Of a stretch of 64,000 nucleotides of DNA, positions 23,955 through 35,350 are shown one piece after another. The notes under the pieces are model-generated. The model was not told the origin of the DNA. It was given only the letters and a program-made list of their open reading frames with translations, and searched no databases. The position numbers were made by a program, and so were the translations under genes. Position 1 is the stretch's first letter; every line of letters begins with the position of its first letter. The stretch is from Ampullaceana balthica (taxonomy: Eukaryota; Mollusca; Gastropoda; Lymnaeidae), in NCBI GenBank assembly GCA_944989445.1, contig CALYLW010001186.1:62001-126000 (forward strand), read 5' to 3'.

Positions 23955-25270
23955 ATATCGTATCTCGTACAGATGATCCTTCTGTACAGAAGATTAATTC
24001 GTCTTACGCTTATTCATGGTTTTTGTCTAGTCCTACATTCTTATTAGAGTTTTAAATGTTGTGAAAGTGTTGGTTTTCCTGGTTTATTCAGGCAACCCAT
24101 TTAACGCCCGAAATCTGGACGGGAAGAATGACAATTTGTATGTGTTTGGAGGTTTCGACTAAGTTTTTGTGTCCAGTGTTTAATATTTAAGTATTTTTTT
24201 GGTATCCTTTTTAAGTTGGTAGACTTGAATTTTTAAAATACGTTCTCTTTTTGTTTTCATAGTTTTTTGTTTTGTTGAAAAAAAAATTATAATTGAAACA
24301 GCATTTGTTATTTTATTCGTTTTTAGTTTTGTTTTTAACATTCTCATCAATTATAGATTTTAGATTGGTTTTTATATATTTCCAAGTGTATTCTACTGGG
24401 CTATTAGTGTTAAATGTGTTGAGGACATTTTTTTGGCATTTGGCCGCTGTTTGGTGTAATTTTATTGAATTGCATTTATTCAATAGATATATTAGTCTTC
24501 TAGGCATCTTACATATTTTTGTATTTATTGCATTGGTTCCCTTAAAAATACTCATGATCTGAGAGACCAGGAAATATTTCGCAATCTAACACTAGTCCTG
24601 GTCTATTTTTCAAAAAATAATTCTAGTGTTTTTTTTTCCTTGTGGCTTTTTTGACTATTTGTTGTAGGTTTATGATGTTAATAGTGTCTATAAAGTGTTC
24701 ATTAATTTCTTTATTTGTTTGATGTTGTTCTATGGCGCAGTAGTTCCAATTTATGTCCGGAAGATTAAAGTCCCCAATAATCTAAAGTACAGCGTTTTTA
24801 TGATTTTCTTTTATAAATGTTAGTTGTCTGCAAATATCTTTCATTTATTCTAGTTTTGTATTTGGGTTTATATATTTGATGCCTACAATAAGTTGTGTTG
24901 AGTTCGGTGTAACTATTTTCAACACAACAAAAACAGACTATATTAAACGTTTGTTTGTGATGTAATTTCTTCAACTATTATAGATGATTATATTATAAGT
25001 AGAACTCCTCAATAATTGTCTTACCTATCTTTTCTAAAAATATTGTAGTTGCTTTTAAAAAATATCTGAGTTATAAATGTTGGGGTTCAACCAAGTTTCA
25101 GAACCAGAAATTATGTATTGTTCTTCTGTTTTTATCAGTGACTCTAAATTTGTAATTTTATTTTTTATACTTTGGAAATTAATTATTAAAGTTTTGTGAA
25201 TGTTTTGCTTATTAGAGTTATTAGATTCTTGATGATTATCTTTATGACTATATGGGTTTGTGTGGCAGGT
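23955..25270 (-). mobile_element. CR1/Jockey-type LINE with internal deletion (copy 3): endonuclease remnant joined to 3' end
   Basis: On the minus strand the upstream part codes for the apurinic-type endonuclease start: I-N-F-Q-S-I-K-N-K, L-E-S-L-I, G-S-E-T-W-L-N-P, and later I-I-G-D-F-N-L-P-D-I-N-W, both hallmark blocks of CR1/Jockey endonucleases. The lower part (23960-24150) matches the 3' end shared with the copies at 10090, 12046 and 26870. The reverse transcriptase that should lie between is missing, so most of ORF2 was deleted around 24150. Stops and shifts are present throughout. Confidence 0.8.
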
Positions 25271-26869
25271 TTCATTCTAGCCATTAGTTTATTGATATTA
25301 AGATTTCCTAAAACACTGTAAAAGTTTGTAATGCTCAGGTCAATAGAATTGAACAAGCCTGAACGGATTTAAGGTAACCCACAATGTATGAAGTGCCAAG
25401 AAGCATATTTATTTCCTACGCCTTTTGCTACGTAGTTTGGTGTGTTGGTATGCAGGCATGTTGTGTGGTACCATTCAATGCAGTGTCACACTGAATGCCT
25501 CCTTATTTGCTAGTGCATGTCTTAGTACACATTTTGCATTAAAAATAATGTTTTTAAAATATATATAAATAAAAATATATTTAAAAAATCTTTTTAAAAA
25601 AAAAGGACACGCTTTTAACATAATAACTACTTTTAGTTGTGTCTCATATATAAGGGATTTATAGTCAAAAACTTTGTTTTGTCAGCTATTTTTTAAAATT
25701 TACAATAAAAACTCTTTAAAATTCATGTCTGAAGCCCACACATATTTTTTACCACTATTTTTTTTTATACCAAACACCTTATAAGCGCCCGCCCAACGTT
25801 TTATACCACGGTGCAGTGTTCACGTGGTGAACTCATGGATGTCAACAAAGCAGACGGGTACCGATGCTTATATATAGACTATAGATAAACTAAAAATGCA
25901 ATAATTTCAATACGGTACATTTGATCGATCTGAAATTTTGAAACAATGCATTGTCATCCAAGATCTATCTGTGGTAAAATTTTTAGATCTTTAGGACCAT
26001 CAGAAGTGGTATAATTTTACGTTTCAAGTTTTGAAGGAAGGGTGGATGGATGGATGGATACAACATACAAACAATTTGACTTAAATAAAAACGTAAAAAT
26101 TGGATACTTTATAGATATATGGATCCGGTTTAGCGAACAGCCACGATTTCTATCTAGAGCTAAGTCTTAATATATCTTCATATACATTTTTCCAAATTGA
26201 TATTACTAAATCATTTTCAAAACACTCAACTATGACTCATGTATGACAGTAGTGAGACTGAAACGCGGGCTCATGTATGATAGTGAGTATTGAGTGAGAC
26301 GACTGAAGCTGGGGGTCATGTATGAGAGTGAAAGAGACTGCCATGCGTTCGTTGTCCACACATTGTAAGTTATACATTTCATCCAACAAATTACTTCAAA
26401 GTAAGAGACAGCTGCTTCCCAACTAAAGCCCGTGTCGCTTTGTTCTATTAAAAATTATTTTCTTCCACCGCACTGGTGCCATTACATCACGGCGTACACG
26501 ACTCAATGAAATCACAACTTGGCACAGCTAAGGCATCTAGGCAGATCATTGATCTTGTATAGGAATGACGCTTGCGTCGATGGTTGGGGTTATCTGCAAG
26601 AAAATCTAAATATTTGACGTTAGCGGAGACTAGGTAATATGCATAATGTTATTCAACACATTCTTTATATCTGACAAAGCCAGTTGATATTGAAACAAAG
26701 GAATGAGTAGTAGTAGCTATACTGTAAAAGTGGGTTTCATAATTTCCTTTAAAAATGTGAACTGACGTATAGCTTTAAGAAGGCCTATGCTGGGCTGAGC
26801 TGATATTGCTTAACATAACAAATTTTGACTTAAAAAAGAAATTTGATTTTAAAAAAAGCATTAGGTAAA
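25271..26869. other. Intergenic with fragments of the terminal-array repeat
   Basis: Mostly AT-rich. It contains pieces related to the 59.7-64 kb repeat (25634-25690 and 25885-26060). Three loose copies of a roughly 50-bp motif with TCATGTATGA occur at 26230-26330. No gene recognised. Confidence 0.5.
25634..26060. repeat. Dispersed, rearranged copy of the ~540-bp array unit
   Basis: 25640-25680 carries CTCATATATAAGGGATTTAT and the following bases, in the orientation of the inverted array copies near 63350. 25885-25960 carries AAACTAAAAATGCAATAATTT and ATCGATCTGAAATTTTGA in the opposite orientation. The two halves are therefore rearranged relative to the array. Confidence 0.6.
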
Positions 26870-27250
26870 AACATTTTTATCTTATTTGTTACAGTCTTCT
26901 TTTTTTACAGAAGATTACTGCGTGCTACGCTGATCTTTAGTTTAGGTATAATTTTGCACTTTTGTATAGTTTTAAATGTTGATCTATTTTTGGTTTTCCT
27001 AATTTCATTAGTTAACCCATTCCATGTCTGAATTCCGGGTGTGATGAACGAGAATGTGTATGTGTTTGATATTGCATAACCGATGAGAAAAAGTTGTTTT
27101 TTATTCCAATGTCTATCTAGGGTTGTTGGAGATTATTTTTGGTTGTATTTCAAAATCAGTATTATCTGCCTTATTATTATGACTTTTTTAATAGTCTTCT
27201 ATCTACAAGTGTTTCAGTATTTTAACTACTGACTTTTCAGCGAGCCACGC
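26870..27250 (-). mobile_element. CR1/Jockey-type LINE 3'-end fragment (copy 4)
   Basis: Minus-strand translation gives N-T-Y-T-F-S-F, T-P-G-I-Q-T-W-N-G-L, then N-E-I-R, matching the W-N-G-L-P block of the copy at 12046. The 3' tail shows the GTTACAG...CTTCT...ACAGAAGATTA sequence common to the family. Confidence 0.7.
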
Positions 27251-27539
27251 AATTGTTTCGTAAGACATTTCTGTTCTGTTAAGAGCTGTAGAATGATAAC
27301 AATCGATTTTGTTGGTGTGTGGCTTTGGAACAGAAAAAATACTCGTGTTTACGGGTGAGCAAAACTAACGAAACGGTTATGTTAATAGACCGAGAACGAT
27401 TCGTTAACATAAGTAAGGCATGTGTAAGGCGAGACTTGGCGAGAGAGAGCGGGCAGTTTGTTGTCAACGCGTTGTACCACAGGCATCTTATCGACTAAAA
27501 ATATTTGTGGAGTGACACGATCGCGTTATATTTTCCTGT
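27251..27539. other. Unassigned sequence between LINE fragments
   Basis: Less AT-rich than its surroundings (TTGTCAACGCGTTGTACCAC). No frame resembles a known family. Confidence 0.35.
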
Positions 27540-27635
27540 AGAGCTAGTCTTGATTCTTGATTTTAGACACTTAACATTGTCTCATCTGTCACAGACGCTA
27601 ATTCTATTCAGAATATTATTGTGCTTACGTTCTGC
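27540..27635 (-). mobile_element. LINE 3'-tail fragment (copy 5)
   Basis: CATCTGTCACAGACGCTAAT and the following bases match the family tail. The 6.3-kb inverted-repeat element begins directly after it, so that element probably inserted into this LINE remnant. Confidence 0.5.
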
Positions 27636-28023
27636 TAAAGGTTGGGCCACACTATCAATCGTTTGCTCGCGAGCATTTGATCAAACGCACTATTTTATTG
27701 GCGAATGCAGATGTAATAGAAGTAAACATTAATCACGTGACTTGACTTTACAGCTGATCTTAATTTTAATGGCTGCCACTTTCTTCGATTCTAGTCTAAT
27801 TATTATATATCAGCTCTACTAAATCGTAATGAAAACAAGGATAATACGCTAATATTCACAATGAAAACAAATCCTCAGCATACCAAATGGTCTTTAAAAT
27901 CTAATAATATCTACGCGACGTCTTCACTTTAAAGGACAAAATTTGAATCGAACAAATACTCTGATCATACTCATACTTCGAGACATAATAATAATAGTAA
28001 TAGTGCTACTAGTACTTCTACCT

Positions 28024-28024
<1 letters not shown>

Positions 28025-28058
<34 letters not shown>
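28025..28058. repeat. (ACT)n microsatellite
   Basis: About eleven uninterrupted TAC/ACT triplets. Confidence 0.9.
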
Positions 28059-28120
28059 GAAATAGTCTGCTGTTACTGATCACTGATAAGTTATCAAGTT
28101 CAAGAAACTTCAAAATCATA

Positions 28121-28894
28121 ATGGTAAGTTCAGTTATTATTAATTTTTTTATATTATAGCTTAGTTTTTAAGGAAAGCACATAAATATTATATTATGATA
28201 TAATATTATATTATTAATAAAAAAATATTAATATATTATTATTAATATCTAAATTTAATATTATCAATATGTACCATAGACCTGGAATGTATGAATCACT
28301 TTGAATTAATTAATAATAACTTAATAACAATAACAAAACATAATTGTCATATTATTAATATTATTATCGAATGAATTTGCTTATTTATATTATAATACTA
28401 ATAACTTTTATTAAAATATTAATATTAAAAATAGGGCTGCGGAAAATAACAATAAATTAATCGATTAATCATTAAAAATAAAATTTAATTAAAATTTAAG
28501 AAAATATTTTGAATATTTTTTTTTCCAATTTATTATTAATTTATATTTTTTGTAACTAGCATACTTTTCCCTTGTATTATTTTTATTTATTTAGACGCGC
28601 ATACGTAAACAAAAAGGTTTTTCTACCTTATTTCTTGCATAGCAATGAAAGAGTAAAACATAATTTAAATTACCAAAACAATGTGTAAATTTCCAAATTT
28701 TAGCAACATGTCCTTTTTTTAATATATTGAGTTTTAAATATTTTTTTTAAAGATAGTTAAAAATATGCAAATTTGTTTTTCAGAAAGAAAAGACTACATC
28801 CAATAGCACCGACTTTCATTTAGATGATGACAGCATGTTTGAATCCTATTCGATACCAAGTCACTCTACTAAGTTATTGGAGCAAGAGATATAA
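28121..28894 (+). other. Possible two-exon micro-gene or terminal exons of a deleted gene
   Basis: An ATG (28121-28123) is followed immediately by a consensus donor GTAAGT. At 28771-28783 a good acceptor, TTTGTTTTTCAG, precedes an open stretch of 36 codons (28784-28891) and TAA, with AATAAA just after. Splicing would give a 37-residue acidic, Ser/Thr-rich peptide (K-E-K-T-T-S-N-S-T-D-F-H-L-D-D-D). It lies inside the 6.3-kb inverted-repeat element, so it may be what remains of a transposase gene whose middle was deleted. No family is recognised, and chance alignment of splice-like words is quite possible. Confidence 0.25.
28432..28500. mobile_element. Lone hAT terminus (TAGGGCTGCGGAAA family)
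   Basis: TAGGGCTGCGGAAAATAACA and the ATTAATCGATTAATC that follows match the left end of the hAT element at 36109. No partner end was found nearby. Confidence 0.45.
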
Positions 28895-29906
28895 AAAAAT
28901 AAATTTAATTATGAAGAATGAAACAAATTCCTCATTACTATTCTTACTACTTACATAAATGTATTTAAATTCATTTTTATCCTCTTTCTGTTATTACAAG
29001 GCTAAGAGACTTTAATATGTTTTAGATTCAATACTACCACAAGACTTGTAAAATAAGCAAATTATTTTGAAAATCATGAAATATCACCAGATCATTTCAG
29101 TAGTTATCATGATTAGAAACTAGTTACCAACCATCTGAAATTTATATCAATAAATGTTTAATAGTATTGTAAATATTTTTTTTTAAAACAACCAAAATTA
29201 GGTTACTGTTTTAATTGTAGTTGTATCAAATTACTCTATGTTGAGGCAATTTTGTTCCTTGCCTAAACACAAAAATTTAAAAGCCATCACTGCTAGAATG
29301 ATATTGAGAAGTTGAAAGATTAGGATTGAAAGGCTTAAGTACTAAAATAGATTTGGGCTCTATTTAACATTTTTTTCTCCAATTTGTAGAGAATTGATTA
29401 GAGTAATAGTAATAAGACCAAAGAAAAGATGAATATCTAATAAATAAGAATTTTAATAAATCTAAACAATTTGAAAGGAAAACAAGTAATCAATAATCAA
29501 AAGTAATGCATTTAAATTAAACTAAAATAAATGTTTGTTTAAATAGGAGTTATTATTAAATAATCTGTTGTTGTGAATGTTTTTTGAAAAATTAATAAGT
29601 TTCTAAATCTATATTTGATTTATACAAGTTATAACTAATAATTAAATCTAAAACATTACTTGTTCCTTTCAATGCTACATACATTTTTAATATATTGTAT
29701 ATATATAAATATAATGTATATAAAATAATATATATATACACAATGATAATTACATGATTTGAGCACATATACACAAATGCAATTTCAAAATGTATTCAAA
29801 AATAAAGTTATGGTTTTTAATGTTTCTTTTATTTAAATTTTGACAATAAATTATAGTGAATAATCTTGTTTCTACATACAAATAAAAGAGTAAAAGTGTT
29901 TGGGAC

Positions 29907-31207
29907 TAGGGCTGTCGATTTTGTTGAAAAAAGCTGCCGGGTTACCCGTTCAAAATGCCTTACAAATTTTCGTCATTATGCCCGCTATTACTACTATAAG
30001 CCTTTATCTTCTTTGTTTATTATGGAAATGCAAATTTTGATGTAATGAGTCAGTGATGTGAAAATGGTGACATTGAAAAACTACTATAGTACATTGGCGT
30101 AAAAACAATGAGCAGAGGGGTGTTAAGGTAATATTTATTTTAGGGGGGGGTAGGGGGGGTGGGGCTAAACAAAGTCTTATAAAGAAAAGGGTGGTAATCG
30201 TTTGATGACATGGCGGGTTATTTCTAGTTCATAGCTGACAACTGTTGTAATTAACCAAACTTTCCAGGACTTGCCCCTACTTAGTGGACCCATCCCCCAG
30301 CATGTATTTTTGTTATATAGTTAAGATCGTTAAATGATTGAAATATATATTTTTTTAAAAACAACAAACAGAACAAAACAAATCAAGAACACAGCAGGTG
30401 TTTAGTTTTGTTTTTAAAAAGTATGGTTGCGATAGGATTGGAGACATATGTGAGTTGTGGCAGGAGGGGGGGGGGTATTAGATAAAAGAACATTGGAGCA
30501 TCTCAATCGGCAACAAAGATGTGCGGCGTATTTCAAGACAAAAGCCAAGGTCATATCTAGCCCTTCCTAGTTATCGGTGTTGTGTTCTATTTTGTGTCCT
30601 ACTGAGTGGACGGACCCAACCCCCAGCATTTATTTTTGTTATTATAGTGAAAATCATTGAACGATTGAAATGTTATTTTAAAAAAAATACAAGAACACAG
30701 CTGGTGTTTTTTTTTAAAGTATGGTAAGGATAGGAGTGGCAACATGTGTGAGGGGGGGGGGATTTAGATAAACAACATTGGCTCGCTCAATCAGTAACAA
30801 AGATGTGTTGGGGTATTTCAAAGCCAAAGCCAGGGTCATTTCTAGCCCTTCCTAGTTATCTGTGTTGTGTTCTATTTTCCTTACTTGAACAATTCAAAGA
30901 ACCAAAACTTTTTTTGTTTTAAATGATTTTTGTTTCATGTTCCAGGGAAAAAAGTGTGTCAAAATACTTTGTAGTTTGTCGGGACCGTGTTTTATTTCCG
31001 TTTGACAGTTATTTCTTTTTAAGCGTTTTCATGTTAAACGTATTTCACAGTATATATTTCATATGAAAAGTGTTCATTTGATAAATTATTCGCGAGCCGA
31101 AATGTGAACACAGAAGAGCCGCAGTTCAATCACCGTTGGTAAATATATTGCAGTAACATTTTCACGGGTACCCGGGTGCAATTTTACTACCCGGGTTGAC
31201 AGGCCTA
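29907..31207. mobile_element. 1.3-kb non-autonomous hAT element with exact 8-bp duplication
   Basis: The ends are TAGGGCTGTCGATTTTG and, inverted, CCGGGTTGACAGGCCTA. Both sides carry TTTGGGAC (29899-29906 and 31208-31215), a perfect 8-bp duplication. The subterminal G-G-G-T-A-C-C-C-G blocks are also inverted. The interior contains a degenerate direct repeat of about 300 bp: the word TCTAGCCCTTCCTAGTTATC occurs near 30558 and 30840, with matching upstream G-runs. No transposase recognised. Confidence 0.85.
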
Positions 31208-32051
31208 TTTGGGACTTGAAAAAAAATTTAAGAAAGTGAAAGCTAATGAGTGCAATATTTAATAAAAGTATATATATGTTTTCATTTTCAGATTTGGCTT
31301 TTAGCAATAAATTTTAACAATCTTCCATTTTCTAAAGTTTAAAAAGAAAAATATTATTAACTTAATATCCTGCATTTTTTTCAAGTAAAAATAATATGGT
31401 TTTTATTTATAAATAACCTGAATACACCTTCTGATTACATCTTAGTGTCTGCTATGTTTTTATTACATATAATTTATTTATAAGTAAATAAAATAGTTTA
31501 GGCCATGTTGCATTAAACTGTAATAAATTGCTACTTTTTATTTAATTATACATTTCTTATTTTATGTTTGATGAAATTTTTGTATTCAGTCCTGTTTATA
31601 ATACACATCACTCACCTCAAATAAAATTGTAAGTGCATATGGATCATATTGGTCAGAGAATTTTGCAATATATGTGTATAGTACAATAACAAATGAATTG
31701 AAGTTTTATGGAATAAGTAATTTATAGGACAGTTACATTTTCTTAGTTATATTTCAAGAGAATATGATTAAATTGTTTGTATAATATTTCAAGTGATAGT
31801 GATAAGTCTAATACTAATAGTAATAGTAGGTTAGCTTTTAATTTTTTTTATTTGTATTAATTTTTTTTAAACTTATTAAATATGGGTATTTAAAAAAGAT
31901 GATTCAAAGTAGCTATAGGTTTTGTATTTTATTTGGATTGTTGTTTTTCTTGTACATGCACCAATTAAAAATACATTCAACAAAGTTGAAAGTATTGGCC
32001 AGACATAATGTAATCAGAGTTAGACTAGTGTGTGTGGACCGCACCGGGTGA

Positions 32052-32737
32052 CAGTGGCATAGCCAGGGTCATCTGCGCCGGGGACATTACACAAATTCTG
32101 CGCCCCTTCTCGGACTGACAGATTTTTCCTTAAAATAAATTGTTTGCAATCGCATAGAGAATTATTAGTCTGTATTGTAATTCATTAAAATACCAGATGC
32201 TTCGAAAATGAACCATATAAACCGCAAAATTTCAAAAAATTTCTAGGGGGCTCATGAGCCCCCAGAATTTGTCGGTCCGGGAAGGGGCGCAAAATTTGTG
32301 TCATGTCCCCGGGCGCAGATGACCCTAGCTACGCCACTGGTCATTGCATCAGCATTGTTATGTTATTGTGACCGACAGTCGGCTAGAGGTATGTTAACAT
32401 ATTCCAGTTTCTCTACGATAACCCTTTCAAGGCTTGCTGCGTCTTTGGAATGTATATGAACAAAACCTAAAAATGATTCTTTAATGGTTACTTTTTTAGT
32501 TTGAAAATCCACATGGCGCCCCTTAATGCTCAATGGGGGTGCCAAAATCATGCTTGCCAACTGGTTTGTAAAGAAGATATTTGTGGAGCTCCAAAATTCA
32601 ATCTTGCAAACGTATTTGAAGTACATTAGTTTTCATCAAAATTAATTTAAATAATTAATTTTAATACTCATTTTGGCGCCCCCTAACGTGGCGCCCGGGG
32701 ACATATGTCCCCCCTGCACCCCCTAGCTACGCCACTG
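32052..32737. mobile_element. 686-bp hAT deletion derivative with an inverted left end
   Basis: It is bounded by CAGTGGCATAGCC and CTAGCTACGCCACTG and by a perfect 8-bp duplication CCGGGTGA (32044-32051, 32738-32745). From 32340 on it matches the hAT at 39587-50081: first a transposase piece (minus strand, H-S-K-D-A-A-S-L-E-R-V-I-V-E-K-L-E), then the last ~230 bp of the right end. From about 32115 to 32338, however, the left-end sequence is present in reverse orientation, with a second CTACGCCACTG at 32328-32338, so the first 287 bp fold into a long hairpin. The target is itself part of another hAT-like repeat (GGACCGCACCGGGTGACACC). Confidence 0.85.
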
Positions 32738-33005
32738 CCGGGTGACACCATCACAAGGGGTGACACCAAACTGTAAAATTCCGTATGTTCCGTTGTTTGG
32801 CGGAGGAGTTGTTTTGTTTTTTTTTGTTTTTTTTTGTGTGTGGTTCCGCGCGGCAAAGCTCTGTGACGTCATCTTGGAGGGTGTCTAAGTTTTTGTGGCC
32901 GGGGGGGGGTAATAAAATAGGAAAAAATTGCCAATAAGTAATTATGTATAAAATAAATTAATGTAAATATATATAGGCATAGGCCCAATTAACTAATTAA
33001 AATAA

Positions 33006-33215
33006 GGGGCCGTCCATAAAGTATGCCACGCTATTTTTAACTCCCCCCTCCACCCTGTCACAAATCTCGGACCCCCCCCCCACCTAAAGTACGTCACTCT
33101 TTCGAACAAAACTAATTTTTTATTAACACAAACTGTCACACAATGTATTCCCCTGTCACACTTTTTTACACCCCCTCCCCCCTCTGGGTGCGTGACTTAC
33201 TTTATGGACGGCTCC
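33006..33215. mobile_element. 210-bp MITE, GGGGCCGTCCATAAAGTA ends
   Basis: GGGGCCGTCCATAAAGTA on the left is mirrored by TACTTTATGGACGGCTCC on the right with one mismatch. TAA flanks both sides (33003-33005 and 33216-33218), a 3-bp duplication of PIF/Harbinger type. Inside are C-runs and no coding capacity. Confidence 0.65.
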
Positions 33216-33968
33216 TAAGCTTAGGCGTAGGCCTTAGCCTTAGGCTGAACAAAATTTGATTAACAAAGTATTGAAATATAATTTAGAGTTATAGTTATAG
33301 ATCTAGACTCTTGGCAAGCTTTTTATTTTTTCTTGTGTTTATGACCAAGGAGGGGCAAAATATTTTTTTAAACGTACCTTCATCTATCTTATAACATCAT
33401 TATTAATTATTAGTTCTATTTCATAGATTCGAAATAACGAAATTTTTTTGCGTAATTTCTACGAACGATGGCAGACTCCTTAGCCACAGTAGTAGATAGT
33501 ATGAATATTTAAACATATTAACTCATTTTTAAACATGAGTCATAGTTATACTCATTCTACACATTCATTTGAATATTTTGAATTTAAAGTTGAAGTCTTT
33601 ATTATTATTTTGTTATTTATTTTCATTCTTTTAATTTAAAAAAATCTCTGTTTTTAAAAGCCTAATTTAAATAAAATGCATATCTACTTCGTAATAAATC
33701 GTATATTGTTGTTGTTTTGACATTATTAAAATAATAATGATTTGATAAAAATTTGGTTGATCACGAGCAATTTTATTAAATTAATAGCACATCGTAGTCA
33801 ACATAAACAACTCTCCGATGATGAACTTTGAACTTCAATTTGTAATAATTTACCATGTGATATGGAGGTTGCGTAATAATACAAAAATATTTATAGTGCG
33901 TTTGTTTGATGTTTGATCAAATGCTTGATCAAATGCTCGAGGCATTTGATAGTGTGGCCCAACCTTTA

Positions 33969-34171
33969 TGCTTTATTCCGTTTTTTTATTTACTTCTCAC
34001 CTTCTAAATTTTTTTTAATCGCAATTTTTTTTTATCTTTCTTTTTTAAAAATATTTTCTTCTCTTTCATTAACTTGTTATAAATATATTTAACTATTTCT
34101 TTATTATATTTTCTGCTTGCTTGTAGAAGTAACTGTCTGACACCATGTAAGAGTATTTGAGGCAAGAAACA
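33969..34171. other. AT-rich spacer
   Basis: Nothing recognised between the 6.3-kb element and the first minisatellite. Confidence 0.45.
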
Positions 34172-34735
34172 AGACATCAACAGCTAGTGGTCTGCGTGTA
34201 AAAAATGACTTTAATCATTTCAACATAGCATCTTATAGCCAGACATCAACAGCTAGTGGTCTGCGTGTAAAAAATGACTTTAATCATTTCAACATAGCAT
34301 CTTATAGCCAGACATCAACAGCTAGTGGTCTGCGTGTAAAAAATGACTTTAATCATTTCAACATAGCATCTTATAGCAAGACATCAACAGCTAGTGGTCC
34401 GCGTGTAAAAAATGACTTTAATCATTTCAACATAGCATCTTATAGCCAGACATCAACAGCTAGTGGTCTGCGTGTAAAAAATGACTTTTATCATTTCAAC
34501 ATAGCATCGTATAGCAAGACATCAACAGCTAGTGGTCTGCGTGTAAAAAATGACTTTAATCATTTCAACATAGCATCTTATAGCCAGACATCAACAGTTA
34601 GAGGTCTGCGTGTAAAAATGACTTTAATCATTTCAACATAGTATCTTATAGCCAGACATCAACAGCTAGTGGTCTGCGTGTAAAAATGACTTTAATCATT
34701 TCAACATAGCATCTTATAGCAAGACATCCGTCTCA
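34172..34735. repeat. 69-bp minisatellite, about 8 copies
   Basis: Unit begins AGACATCAACAGCTAGTGGT and ends CATAGCATCTTATAGCC. Copies are nearly identical, with single-base variants (CTGCG/CCGCG, CTTA/CGTA) and one-A deletions in the last two. Confidence 0.93.
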
Positions 34736-34757
34736 TTTCAAGCCAATGCACGATCTC

Positions 34758-35350
34758 CATTTATAGCACAAATAACAAGGCGTAAACTCAGTCGCCATTT
34801 ACAGCACACATAACAAGGTGTAAACTCAGTCACCTTTTACAGCACAAATAACAAGGTGTAAACTCAGTCACCATTTACAGCACAAATATCAAGGCTGTAA
34901 ACTCAGTCACAATATGCAGCACAAATAACAAGGTGTAAACTCAGTCACCATTTACAGCACAAATAACAAGGTGTAAACTCAGTCACCATTTACAGCACAA
35001 ATAACAAGGTGTAAACTCAGTCACATTTACAGCACAAATAACAAGGTGTAAACTCAGTCACCATTTCAGCACAAATAACAAGGTGTAAACTCAGTCACCA
35101 TTTACAGCACAAATAACAAGGTGTAAACTCAGTCACCATTTACAGCACAAATAACAAGGTGTAAACTCAGTCACCATTTTCAGAACAAATAACAAGGTGT
35201 AAACTCAGTCACCATTTACAGCACAAATAACAAGGTGTAAACTCAGTCACCATTTAAAGCACAAATAACAAGGTGTAAACTCAGTCACCATTTACAGCAC
35301 AAATAACAAGGTGTAAACTCAGTCGCCAGTTACAGCACCAATAACAAAGT
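34758..35350. repeat. 38-bp minisatellite, about 15 copies
   Basis: Unit: CAGCACAAATAACAAGGTGT then AAACTCAGTCACCATTTA. It begins about 20 bp after the 69-bp array but shares no obvious sequence with it. There are no unique spacers, which excludes a CRISPR-type array. Confidence 0.93.

Larger units (their letters stand above)
27636..33968. mobile_element. 6.3-kb element with TAAAGGTTGGGCCACACTATCAA inverted ends, unclassified
   Basis: The left end TAAAGGTTGGGCCACACTAT is mirrored at the right by ATAGTGTGGCCCAACCTTTA. Inside each end similarity continues loosely (GCATTTGATCAAACG on the left, GTTTGATCAAATGC on the right). The flanks share TGC, a possible 3-bp duplication; a TA duplication one step inside is the alternative. 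The body is AT-rich and holds younger insertions (29907-31207, 32052-32737, 33006-33215), a hAT end at 28432 and a tiny spliced-looking reading frame. No transposase was recognised, so this is a non-autonomous or decayed copy. Confidence 0.6.

Noticed and set aside
24293..24562. Hydrophobic 89-codon plus-strand frame
   Set aside because: Lies antisense to the LINE endonuclease region on the minus strand; hydrophobicity comes from T-rich composition.
34758..35350. CRISPR-like array of regular 38-bp repeats
   Set aside because: Repeats are contiguous with no unique spacers, and the genome is clearly animal.
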